A stretch of 20,755 nucleotides of DNA. It comes from a bacterium Ga0077546. Lineage in GTDB: Bacteria; Cyanobacteriota; Vampirovibrionia; Obscuribacterales; Obscuribacteraceae. The stretch covers positions 1 to 20,755 of the forward strand of contig LNEX01000263.1 of NCBI GenBank assembly GCA_001464165.1, given 5' to 3'. Positions 8,237 to 15,719 of this stretch are shown one piece after another. The notes beneath the pieces were generated by a model that saw only the letters and a program-made list of their open reading frames with translations, did no database searches and had not been told where the DNA came from. The position numbers and the translations under genes were made by a program. Each line of letters opens with the position of its first letter. Position 1 is the stretch's first letter.

Positions 8237-8494
8237 GTGGTAAAGATACGGCTAAAGCGCGTCGGCCAAAAGAAAGCCCCGCATTACAGAATCGTCGCCG
8301 TTGACTCTAGAAGTAGAAGAGACGGTATGCCAATCGAAGAGCTTGGCTACTACAACCCCCGTTCTAAAGAGTTGGTTGTCGACAGAGAAGCGGTACAAAA
8401 ATGGATGACACACGGCGCCCAGCAAAGCGAAACGGTAGCAAGCCTTTTAAAAAGGGCCCCTCGCGCGGTAGACCAGGCGGCTTTGGGCGCGTAA
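8237..8494 (+). CDS. rpsP: 30S ribosomal protein S16
   Basis: S16 is a small-subunit assembly protein. The product reads MVKIRLKRVGQKKAPHYRIV followed by AVDSRSRRDG and GYYNPRSK, the diagnostic S16 text, and is 85 residues long (family about 80-90). The frame is open from TTG at 8219, which would add six residues (MENIVP). I chose GTG at 8237 because it gives the canonical MVKIRLKR start and follows a GGAGAA site at 8221-8226 (12 bases from GGAG to GTG, a little long). The last 94 bases (8401-8494), which encode the conserved W..GA..SETVASLL helix, also encode the N-terminus of the KH protein in another frame. Confidence 0.96.
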   Translation: MVKIRLKRVGQKKAPHYRIVAVDSRSRRDGMPIEELGYYNPRSKELVVDREAVQKWMTHGAQQSETVASLLKRAPRAVDQAALGA

Positions 8495-8748
8495 GGCCCC
8501 AAGTCGACTCGACAGCGGCAGAAGATTTGGCAGAGTACATACTAAAGGTACTGGCCAAAGACCCTGACGCACTGCAATTCGAAAGGGAAACCCTCAACCC
8601 AGGGCGTTGCCGAGTAGCTGTGACCTGCGATCCGCTGGTCACCGGTAGATTGATTGGCAAAGACGGTAGAACGATTACCGCCTTACGTTCTTTGATACGC
8701 GCCGCAGCCAGCCGGTTTGGCAAGCGTGTAGACATCGAAATCACATAA
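8401..8748 (+). CDS. khpA: KhpA-like KH-domain RNA-binding protein
   Basis: A 115-residue protein whose residues ~40-115 match the KhpA/YlqC type-II KH domain: an EDLAEYILKVLAKDPDAL helix, then CRVAVTCDPLVTGRLIGKDGRTITALRSLI with the GxxG loop (GKDG), ending in KRVDIEIT. KhpA binds RNA, often as a partner of KhpB, and is normally encoded next to rpsP, as here. Usual length is about 75-85. The extra ~35 N-terminal residues are basic (MDDTRRPAKRNGSKPFKKGP, then SRGRPGG). ATG at 8401 lies inside rpsP; the only other standard start in frame before the KH core is TTG at 8527, which would remove the start of the first helix. A purine stretch (AGAGAAG) about 10 bases upstream could serve as ribosome site. 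Confidence 0.85.
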   Translation: MDDTRRPAKRNGSKPFKKGPSRGRPGGFGRVRPQVDSTAAEDLAEYILKVLAKDPDALQFERETLNPGRCRVAVTCDPLVTGRLIGKDGRTITALRSLIRAAASRFGKRVDIEIT

Positions 8749-8777
8749 TTTGGCAACAAAATTAGATAACCAAAAGC

Positions 8778-8803
8778 CGCAGTGTTGATTTTTCTACACT
8801 GCG
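8778..8803 (+). terminator. Hairpin between the KH gene and the small ORF (weak intrinsic terminator or leader stem)
   Basis: CGCAGTGT (8778-8785) and ACACTGCG (8796-8803) form a perfect 8-bp stem with a 10-base loop. The following bases (TCTTTGAG) are only weakly T-rich, so termination may be partial. It lies 30 bases after the KH stop and 16 bases before the next ATG. Confidence 0.5.
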
Positions 8804-8819
8804 TCTTTGAGTACTAGCT

Positions 8820-9161
8820 ATGCAAACTCCCGACAAAAACGAAAAAGATCTGCTTCAAGTCTTAATTGAGGCCCAGATAATTTCACAGGCTCAGGCCCAG
8901 TTGGCTCAGTCTGATAGCGAAAATATGAGCATGACTATTGATGAAGTGCTGTTGGCGCGTGGCTGGCTGGACGCCCCGACATTGAGAAAGCATGCACCTT
9001 GGTTATTCGGCAAAAAAGAAAGCGCCGGCGAAAGCCCTGAAACAAATATCTCCATGCGCAAATCGGTGCCTTTGCAAATTACTGATACTCAAGGCTCATC
9101 TGATGACTACGGCACAAATCTTGCGCGCTATCGAGCTTTGATGCGCGATATCTTGGACTAG
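8820..9161 (+). CDS. Small stand-alone protein resembling a GspE/MshE N-terminal domain
   Basis: A 113-residue soluble protein, no signal peptide. Residues ~8-62 read as a helical bundle with the spacing of the T2SSE_N/MshEN fold: LLQVLIEAQIISQAQAQLAQ, then IDEVLLARGWLDAPTLRKHA. In full-length proteins this unit precedes a type II secretion or type IV pilus ATPase, and some versions bind cyclic-di-GMP. Here the remainder (~63-113) is a short polar tail ending ARYRALMRDILD, with no ATPase. It follows the KH gene and a hairpin, and converges on the protease at 9182. The fold call is a pattern guess; the coding call is stronger because the ORF fills the gap on the same strand. Confidence 0.6.
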   Translation: MQTPDKNEKDLLQVLIEAQIISQAQAQLAQSDSENMSMTIDEVLLARGWLDAPTLRKHAPWLFGKKESAGESPETNISMRKSVPLQITDTQGSSDDYGTNLARYRALMRDILD

Positions 9162-9181
9162 CTAGTCAACTGCAATAGTTT

Positions 9182-10474
9182 CTAGCGGCGCAAGAAGTGA
9201 ATGTAGCCGCGCTCGTAATCGATTGTGTATTGATGGTCGTTGTAGAAAGTTTGCCCAAGAAGGCCTGTGCCAGCCATCTCACTATCCGGAACCCAGACTT
9301 GAAAATCGCGCTTAGTAATGCCACCAAGCTTAATACTACTGAGATTGAAGACACGAGCGCGGCTGTCACCGGCAATACCGTGAACTGTGGTGATTTCAGC
9401 ATCTTCTGGAATGGTAATACCAAGTGATTGGCATTGTTTTCTCGTAAGAGTTACGACCTCCGCTCCTGTATCAAAATACATTTTTGTCGGTTTGCCATTT
9501 ATCTCAACAGTGACCACCAGCTCATTTCGCTCTCTCGTGAATGGAACAGCATTAGGGTCTCGACTAACATCCGCATATACAGATCCGCTCTTGTTGCGTT
9601 TTTTCACGAAGTGAATACAGTGAGCACCATTATCAATCGTGTACGTAAAATCCTGATAGAAAGTCTGGCCTAATAGTGGATGAAGTCCAAGCTGATTCTG
9701 GACTTTAATAGGAAAATGTCTACGCTCAATTGGCCCCAATTTCAAATCCACACTCATATCCCAAACCGGCTGCTCACCTCCATCCCCAACCCCAACAGCC
9801 GCTCCAGTTGGGTTGCCTAGCGGTGGCTCGATACCAGCCGCAGAAAGATTATTTTTGCCGAAAGCACACATAGCAGCACCTGTATCGAACACCATTTTCA
9901 TCGGTCGACCATTGACGTAAACGTCAACAATGAAGCTATTTCCTTCCAGTGTGTAATAAACTCGGCATTCATCGGGTATTTTGTCATCGGCGCTGTTTCG
10001 ACTTGAACCACCTTGACGAGATTGAGACTGTACGATCTGCTGCATACCTGAATTCTGCGCAGTATAACTGCCTTTAGAAGGGGGCTGACCATACTGCTGC
10101 TGACCCAATTTGGCAGCGGGCAACGAACTGAGCAGAGCGGCATCTAATTTGCTCAGAGCCGCTCTAGCATAGCTGGCACCATTAGAATCTGGCATCAGGC
10201 GAATCAGCTCGGCATAGGCCTTAATAGCACCTGGAATATCTTTGATGTAATGCAAAGATAAAGCATAGTAATAGCGAGCGCTATCGTTCTTAGGATTAGC
10301 TGCTATAGCCTTCTTGAAGTTGGTGGCAGCCAGTGGATAGGTCTTAGCACCAAACTGCTTTACCCCTAATGCAAAAGCATCAGCAGCGGCAATGGCGGGT
10401 AATGCTATACAAGGAAGAAGACAAAGCAAACTGGCAAGAGACAAGCCTATGGCGGTATCTTTAGCTTTAAACAT
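9182..10474 (-). CDS. Exported TPR protein with two retropepsin-like aspartic protease domains (paralog B)
   Basis: A 430-residue protein with an N-terminal signal segment (MFKAKDTAIGLSLASLLCLL, Ala-rich region to ~32). TPR-like helices follow at ~34-112 (FGAKTYPLAATNFKKAIAAN, then SARYYYALSLHYIKDIPGAI). After a Gln/Ser-rich linker (~120-165) come two clan-AA lobes: DTG at 197-199 with LLGQTF (267-272), and DTG at 335-337 with a second LLGQTF near the C-terminus. Two catalytic Asp in one chain suggest an intramolecular dimer. The frame is open from GTG at 10480, but GGAAG sits five bases before ATG 10474, which I take as the start; it overlaps the glycosyltransferase stop by 8 bases. It is a clear paralog of the protein at 11294-12577. 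Confidence 0.9.
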   Translation of the reverse strand: MFKAKDTAIGLSLASLLCLLPCIALPAIAAADAFALGVKQFGAKTYPLAATNFKKAIAANPKNDSARYYYALSLHYIKDIPGAIKAYAELIRLMPDSNGASYARAALSKLDAALLSSLPAAKLGQQQYGQPPSKGSYTAQNSGMQQIVQSQSRQGGSSRNSADDKIPDECRVYYTLEGNSFIVDVYVNGRPMKMVFDTGAAMCAFGKNNLSAAGIEPPLGNPTGAAVGVGDGGEQPVWDMSVDLKLGPIERRHFPIKVQNQLGLHPLLGQTFYQDFTYTIDNGAHCIHFVKKRNKSGSVYADVSRDPNAVPFTRERNELVVTVEINGKPTKMYFDTGAEVVTLTRKQCQSLGITIPEDAEITTVHGIAGDSRARVFNLSSIKLGGITKRDFQVWVPDSEMAGTGLLGQTFYNDHQYTIDYERGYIHFLRR

Positions 10475-11279
10475 TGTCACTTCCTTTACTACTCTCTTTA
10501 TTGCTTCCAGTATTGCTCTGGGCCACTAACCGCCTTAGATAGACAATCTTCTTACGCACATAATCACTATAAATTGCCGTTAGCCTATAGCCTAACGCAC
10601 CCTCAAGAATACCGCCTCGAAATAAATAGCGATACAAAAAAGTAAGGCCCGGCTTAACTAACTCACTTAAGCGACTAGCCCTCAAGCCATAGTTGCCACG
10701 GTTAAAATACTCTTGAGCCGATAGTCTGGCATATTTGTCCATAGCACTGGCAAACTCGTCGACAGTTTTGTAAGCATAGTGATGCATAGGATTAGCCAGC
10801 ATAGCTACAGGCCCGTTCATCTTTATTGCCTCATGCACAAGGCGATCACCAAACTTACCTTTGCCTCGCTTGAACAAACGCAGTTGTGCGTCAGGGTAAA
10901 AGCCACCGCGCGAAACGGCTTGATCGCCAATATAGAGAATGCGGGGAATCTTGTAACCATCAAACTGATCGAGACTGGAACTTTTGAGCAAAGCAGCAAT
11001 TTCAGCGACAAGCTTATCAGTCAAAATTTCGTCAGCATCAAGGCTTAGTATCCAATCGCATTTAGACAAGTCAATGGCAAAGTTCTTTTGTTTAGCAAAA
11101 CCCAGCCAGTCTTGATGTTGAACGATGGCACCTTTCTCTTGTGCTATTTCTATGGTGCGATCCGTCGAACCAGAATCGACCACAATGATTTCATCCACCA
11201 GGCTTTTAGCCGCATCAATCACCCGACCAATAGTGCGCTCTTCATCTTGAGCAACTATTACCAGTGATACCGTTGGCAT
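10467..11279 (-). CDS. Glycosyltransferase family 2 (LPS-core WaaE/KdtX-like)
   Basis: A 270-residue GT-A fold enzyme that transfers a sugar from a nucleotide sugar. Residues 1-~110 hold the nucleotide-binding region: SLVIVAQDEERTIGRVI, IIVVDSGSTDRT and the metal-binding DxD in LSLDADE (D81, D83). The middle reads RGGFYPDAQLRLFKRGKGKF and GDRLVHEAI, as in lipooligosaccharide core glucosyltransferases of the WaaE/KdtX group. There is no membrane span in the N-terminal half; the C-terminal FLYRYLFRGGILEGALGYRL segment may touch the membrane. ATG at 11279 lies 14 bases after protease A and its stop overlaps the start of protease B, so the three are probably co-transcribed. The acceptor is not known, but an envelope glycan is likely. 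Confidence 0.9.
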   Translation of the reverse strand: MPTVSLVIVAQDEERTIGRVIDAAKSLVDEIIVVDSGSTDRTIEIAQEKGAIVQHQDWLGFAKQKNFAIDLSKCDWILSLDADEILTDKLVAEIAALLKSSSLDQFDGYKIPRILYIGDQAVSRGGFYPDAQLRLFKRGKGKFGDRLVHEAIKMNGPVAMLANPMHHYAYKTVDEFASAMDKYARLSAQEYFNRGNYGLRASRLSELVKPGLTFLYRYLFRGGILEGALGYRLTAIYSDYVRKKIVYLRRLVAQSNTGSNKESSKGSDNV

Positions 11280-11293
11280 AATCTTTTAACTAA

Positions 11294-12577
11294 CTAGCGA
11301 CGAGTAAAGCGAATGACTTTCGCTTGATCGTCCACTGAATAATTGGTGTCACCTAAGAAGCTCTGACCAAGCAACGGCAAGGGAATAGGGTAGTTATCAA
11401 CTACCACTACATCAACGTTACGTTTTTCAACCGGTCCTAACTTCAAGGTACGAATCGAAAACTTCTTACCAGTCATACGCCCTGTTGTGCCGTTGATAAC
11501 AGTATCTGCAGCATCTTCAGGCACATTCAAACCAAAGTTTCTCGCTTGAGCAGCAGACATACAGACTGATGTAGCACCAGTATCAACATACATGCGACCA
11601 GGTCGCCCATCTACCGAAACTGAAACTATCATCAAGTCATAGTTATCATCGCGACTAAACGGCACGGCATTGGCATCGGCACTAGACCTGGACGAACCAG
11701 AACTAGAGCTAGAACCTGAACTAGAAGCAACACTGGAACTAGAGCCAGCTGTTTTCTTCACCAGCCTGATAGTTTGAGCGTTGTTGTCGACAGTGTAGAC
11801 AAAGTCTTTGAAGAAAGATTGACCAATAGACGGGCTATCTAACATTGACTCTTTAATTGCACAAGGAAAATTATTGCGCTCGATGCCACCCAATTTAATA
11901 TTGAGGCGCATATCCCAGTACCCAAGAGAATTGCGCGGTCCGGTCGGTTCGGGCAAGCCCAGACTTTGCAAATGATTTTTTCCCAGAGTGGTGCCTTGCG
12001 AGCCGGTATCAAAAGTAACTTTCATAGGTCGGTTATTAAACTGTGCTTCCACAAACATGAGGCCAACTTCTTTGGTGAAATTTAGTTTTGCCTCTGGCGG
12101 GTAATGATCATCCGACGAAGAGCTACCGGAACTACCATAGCGCGAACCGCTGATTATGTTGCTCCCGGCACTGCGAGCGGCTGCTGGCGGCGCAGCCGTG
12201 AATAACTCAGGGCTGAGCTTGCGCAGCACTACGGGGTCGAGTACCATCAGTGCCCTTCTTGAATGGTCAGCGGCCTGACTAGAAGGGAAATGACTAACTA
12301 TGCGACCATACTCAGCAATTGCACCCTTAATATCTTTGGCATAATGCAGCGCTAATGCGTGATAGTAATAGGCGTTGTCGTTACCAGGATTTTGCTTTAT
12401 AGAAGCATCAAAACACTTTGCGGCACTGGCATATTTCTTAGCTTGAAAAAGCTTTGACCCATCGGCATAAGAATCGGCTTGAGCTTGACCAATAGAGGCA
12501 AGAGCAAAAGCAGTTGAAAGCAGAAATATAGCCATTAAGCGCGAATCTCTCAGCGCAATCCTCGATTTCTGCCGCAC
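11294..12577 (-). CDS. Exported TPR protein with two retropepsin-like aspartic protease domains (paralog A)
   Basis: A 427-residue protein with a signal peptide (hydrophobic ~15-32, ending GQAQA) and TPR-like helices at ~36-112 (KLFQAKKYASAAKCFDASIK, then YYYHALALHYAKDIKGAIAE). A Ser/Gly-rich spacer follows, then two protease lobes: DTGSQG at D190 with SIGQSF (~250-255), and DTGATS at D332 with LLGQSF near the C-terminus. The lobes are joined by a Ser-rich segment (~279-299). GTG at 12577 follows AGAGG by nine bases; an internal ATG at 12535 would start directly at the signal-peptide core and cannot be excluded. It lies 49 bases after the acyl-CoA dehydrogenase stop and just before the glycosyltransferase. 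Known relatives are clan AA peptidases; the substrate is unknown. Confidence 0.9.
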   Translation of the reverse strand: MRQKSRIALRDSRLMAIFLLSTAFALASIGQAQADSYADGSKLFQAKKYASAAKCFDASIKQNPGNDNAYYYHALALHYAKDIKGAIAEYGRIVSHFPSSQAADHSRRALMVLDPVVLRKLSPELFTAAPPAAARSAGSNIISGSRYGSSGSSSSDDHYPPEAKLNFTKEVGLMFVEAQFNNRPMKVTFDTGSQGTTLGKNHLQSLGLPEPTGPRNSLGYWDMRLNIKLGGIERNNFPCAIKESMLDSPSIGQSFFKDFVYTVDNNAQTIRLVKKTAGSSSSVASSSGSSSSSGSSRSSADANAVPFSRDDNYDLMIVSVSVDGRPGRMYVDTGATSVCMSAAQARNFGLNVPEDAADTVINGTTGRMTGKKFSIRTLKLGPVEKRNVDVVVVDNYPIPLPLLGQSFLGDTNYSVDDQAKVIRFTRR

Positions 12578-12626
12578 AACGCTTTACCTCTGCCTTAATC
12601 TATTTCGAGTGATTTATTTCTTAGAC

Positions 12627-13769
12627 CTATACGCCAAGTTCTTCTCTAAGAACAACTTTTTGCATCTCAGAAGTACCTTCAAAGATTTCAGTAAGCTTAC
12701 CGTCGCGGTAAAGCCTTTCTACCGGTGAGTCAGGGCTAGCTCCCAACATACCGAATATTTGCACAGCTTCGCCACTATGAAATCGGGCAGTTTTTGCCGC
12801 AAACAACTTAGCCATTGCCGCAAACTTACGAAAATCGCTGGGCTCTTCATCGTGGCTCCAAGCAGCACGATATGTAAGCAAGCGGGCAGCTTGCGACTCA
12901 ACCGAGTGATCCGCAAGCTTCCATTGAATTCCTTGGAATTTCGAAATTGACTGACCAAACTGCTCTCTAGTGCGGGCATGTTCAGCTGAGAACTTGAGCG
13001 CTTCTTCGGCAATACCAACCGCTGCAGCAGCCACAACAGTTTTACTCAAGTCAAGCACAGCATTCACCTGGGCCTCGACTTCAGCGCTAGTGGCGCTAGC
13101 TAGTTTATTCTCGCTAGTGGCTTTGTACTCTTTGAAAGTAATATCGCAAGTAGCTGCAGAGCGCAGGCCGAACTTAGCTTTATTAGTGCCAATTTCAATA
13201 TTAGAAGACGGAGTGCCATCCACCAGGAAAATGCCTAGTTGATCGTCAGGGCCAGTGCGAGCTAGCACAGCCATTAAACCGGCCATTTGACCATTGACCA
13301 CCCAGGTCTTCTCACCACTGAGCAACCAGCCAGCTGACGAATCAGCAGTAGCAGTAGTTTGCACAGCCTTGAAATCAGAACCAGCTTTCTCTTCGCCGAA
13401 AGCTTGGGCGCCGATTAGGTCGCCAGTAGCTAGCTGCGAAAGATAGCGAGATTTTTGCGTTTCAGAACCAAACTTGTTAATTAATTCGACAACACTGTAG
13501 TGGCTGGCAAGGGACAAAGAGAGGCCAGCCGAGGCACCAGCGAGAGCTTCGGCAAAAAGAACCAATTCAATAGCGCCAAGCCCCTGGCCGCCGTATTCAC
13601 GTGGAACGGTCAAACCTAGATAACCGCCTTTGGCTAGCAGAGTCAGAGCCTCTTTCGAGTTCGCCTGCTCTGTATCAAGAGCCAGGGCTAGCGGAGCGAT
13701 TTGCTCGGCGACAAATTTTAAATACTGTTCTTGCAAGGTCAGTTGGCCGCTGCTTAAGAAGGTGTTCAC
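12627..13769 (-). CDS. Acyl-CoA dehydrogenase
   Basis: A 380-residue FAD flavoenzyme that oxidises an acyl-CoA at the alpha-beta bond and passes electrons to ETF. The N-terminal helical domain includes VPREYGGQGLGAIEL. The middle strand domain carries GAQAFGEEKAGSDF and GEKTWVVNG (FAD and substrate site). The C-terminal domain holds ARTREQFGQSISKFQ and ends YRDGKLTEIFEGTSEMQK, where E364 is in the position of the catalytic base of short- and medium-chain enzymes. Length is standard. Start is GTG (13769-13767) with a G-rich GGGGG five bases upstream. It is divergent from the HEAT-repeat gene across an 85-base gap and heads the minus-strand run with the proteases, though a functional link to them is not evident. 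Chain-length specificity cannot be read. Confidence 0.95.
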   Translation of the reverse strand: MNTFLSSGQLTLQEQYLKFVAEQIAPLALALDTEQANSKEALTLLAKGGYLGLTVPREYGGQGLGAIELVLFAEALAGASAGLSLSLASHYSVVELINKFGSETQKSRYLSQLATGDLIGAQAFGEEKAGSDFKAVQTTATADSSAGWLLSGEKTWVVNGQMAGLMAVLARTGPDDQLGIFLVDGTPSSNIEIGTNKAKFGLRSAATCDITFKEYKATSENKLASATSAEVEAQVNAVLDLSKTVVAAAAVGIAEEALKFSAEHARTREQFGQSISKFQGIQWKLADHSVESQAARLLTYRAAWSHDEEPSDFRKFAAMAKLFAAKTARFHSGEAVQIFGMLGASPDSPVERLYRDGKLTEIFEGTSEMQKVVLREELGV

Positions 13770-13854
13770 GGAAACCCCCAGTAGAAAAGATAGATGAGAA
13801 AGGGTAACAAAACCCTGATAAACTGCTGATCATAGCATTTACGGAACCAGAAGC

Positions 13855-15648
13855 ATGACACTGCTTGCAAAGTGGCTAAAACGCGCCTCCACTATTTTTA
13901 GCGAAAAACCAGACGTCAAAGTTGATGACTTCGGCCTTGAGCATTTTCTCGTCTATCATGGACTGGTAGGAACTAGTCCCGACAACCATCGAGAATTTAA
14001 AGACGTCAGGGCTGACATAACCTCTGCTGTCAACCGCAGCAATTCGCACAATCTTTGCATCAATTTAAAATTGGCCCCACTTTGGTGGGAAGACAAGTTA
14101 GTGCGCATATTCACAGAACTAAAAGCAACAAACTCGGAGCGTACCCTAGCTACTCTACTACCGCCAAAATCAGACGATTATGAAGTGCAAGACTATGACC
14201 CACTTCGTCACCAAGACTGGCGTGTTCGGGCCAATGCCGCACTAATTTTGGCCGACCTACAAATTAACCAGGCGCAAGAGGGAATCATCAGAGCCCTAGC
14301 CGCCACTGCTGATAATACCACCCCAGCATTTTGTCATATCTCTAGAGCCCTTGCCAGCTTCCGCACAGAAGAAGCAAAGCAAGCACTAGTGAAATACCTC
14401 AACCATGACGAACCCTGGATCAAAGTCGATGCCGTCAGTGCCCTTGCTCGCTGGCCAATTGCCGAAGTCGGCAACGAAATAAGCTCTGCTTTTAGCCAGC
14501 ACCATCCCTTTACCGACTATGCCGCAGTTGGCGTCGCTCGCCAGCACAAGCCGATAGAACTACTGGCCTTAGACGACGAAAAACTGGTTGATCTAGGTGC
14601 AGCCTTAATTGTCGGCCTAATTGAGGCCTCTAAGCAAACGTTTTCCGGGGCACCAGAAGTATTGACTGAAGCTGGTGTGCAGCAATGCCTGCCGCTGCTC
14701 GTGAAGGCTCTAAAAGCAAAACCCAATGCTTTGCGCCTACGCGCTCTGCATCAATTAACCGACTGGCTCGATAACAACTATCCTGAGCAGTCAACCAGCG
14801 ATGCCAAAGCGCTAATTACAGACAAAGAAGTAAGAGAGAAGGTAGTCACAGAAATTGAGAGCTTGATTCTGGCTCTCAACACAGCCAGCAGTATTAGCGC
14901 AAATAATTCTAAACCAGATACAGCAATAGCCTCATCTAGCGCCCTGCGCCACGGCCTAAAACTCACTGGCGAAATTGACTTGCAAGAAAACGCCCAGCTT
15001 CTCTCTTCAATGCTTGAAAACGAGCATGCGTTGCCTTACCGCAACGAAATGATTGAAGCACTGGGCCGCCTAGGCGACGAGCAATCAGCACCACAGCTAG
15101 TAAAGCTGGCCAACCAGCTTGTCAATGTTACGAGTCGCAGCCAAATGCCGCTGAGTGCAAGCCCGATTCTAGAAAGTGATCTCGAAGCGGCCAATTCTTA
15201 CTGGTACATTCTCAAGGCACTAGCTAATCTTCCCCATAGACAGTCTCTCGAATTCTTGCTTTTGGCAACAGGAGACTGCGCCTCAGACAAACGAGAGGAA
15301 GCCCTTGCTTCGGCAGTCAAAATTAGCTCGTCGAGTGACTTTAAGGCTAATCAAACGGAAGTTAAGGCAGCAGTGGCCAAAGCTCTAAACGACCCATCAA
15401 CCCAGGTGCGCCTGCAAGCTCTAGTTGGTGTGGCAAAACTCAAATTAGACGATCAGATACCAGCCGTAACCAGAATGATCAATGCTCAAGAAATATCTGT
15501 GTCAAAGGCCAGTTTCGACACTCTTGTATCGTTGGTTAGCTCAGGCCACAAGTCTGCGGTTGTAGCCGCCTTAACCGATATCAAGAAGACCACTAGCAGC
15601 ACGGTCAAAATCAAACGAATAGACGAATTTCTCAGTCAAAATTGCTAG
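13855..15648 (+). CDS. HEAT-repeat protein
   Basis: A 597-residue, apparently cytoplasmic alpha-solenoid protein. HEAT/PBS-lyase-like units are visible at ~119-150 (QDWRVRANAALILADLQ), ~155-183, ~186-215 (EPWIKVDAVSALARWPI), ~398-425 (YRNEMIEALGRLGDEQSAP) and ~505-540 (DPSTQVRLQALVGVAKLKL), with weaker ones between. The paired 'R.A...L..L' and 'V..L...L' helices are the hallmark. Such scaffolds bind other proteins. No catalytic motif is seen, and the lyase chemistry of phycobilin-lyase relatives should not be assumed. The first ~110 residues do not resemble repeats. The ATG at 13855 has only a weak purine-rich region upstream. It is followed by a short membrane-anchored ORF on the same strand. 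Confidence 0.85.
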   Translation: MTLLAKWLKRASTIFSEKPDVKVDDFGLEHFLVYHGLVGTSPDNHREFKDVRADITSAVNRSNSHNLCINLKLAPLWWEDKLVRIFTELKATNSERTLATLLPPKSDDYEVQDYDPLRHQDWRVRANAALILADLQINQAQEGIIRALAATADNTTPAFCHISRALASFRTEEAKQALVKYLNHDEPWIKVDAVSALARWPIAEVGNEISSAFSQHHPFTDYAAVGVARQHKPIELLALDDEKLVDLGAALIVGLIEASKQTFSGAPEVLTEAGVQQCLPLLVKALKAKPNALRLRALHQLTDWLDNNYPEQSTSDAKALITDKEVREKVVTEIESLILALNTASSISANNSKPDTAIASSSALRHGLKLTGEIDLQENAQLLSSMLENEHALPYRNEMIEALGRLGDEQSAPQLVKLANQLVNVTSRSQMPLSASPILESDLEAANSYWYILKALANLPHRQSLEFLLLATGDCASDKREEALASAVKISSSSDFKANQTEVKAAVAKALNDPSTQVRLQALVGVAKLKLDDQIPAVTRMINAQEISVSKASFDTLVSLVSSGHKSAVVAALTDIKKTTSSTVKIKRIDEFLSQNC

Positions 15649-15719
15649 AGTGGCTATGTTAAGTGCTTCTATACTAAGATAGAAACCAAATTGGCTTTCG
15701 AAACTAGGCAGCATAAATA

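Noticed and set aside
9156..9167. 12-bp palindrome GACTAGCTAGTC at the end of the small GspE-N-like gene
   Set aside because: It includes the stop codon, has no loop or T-run, and CTAG-containing words are common in this window.
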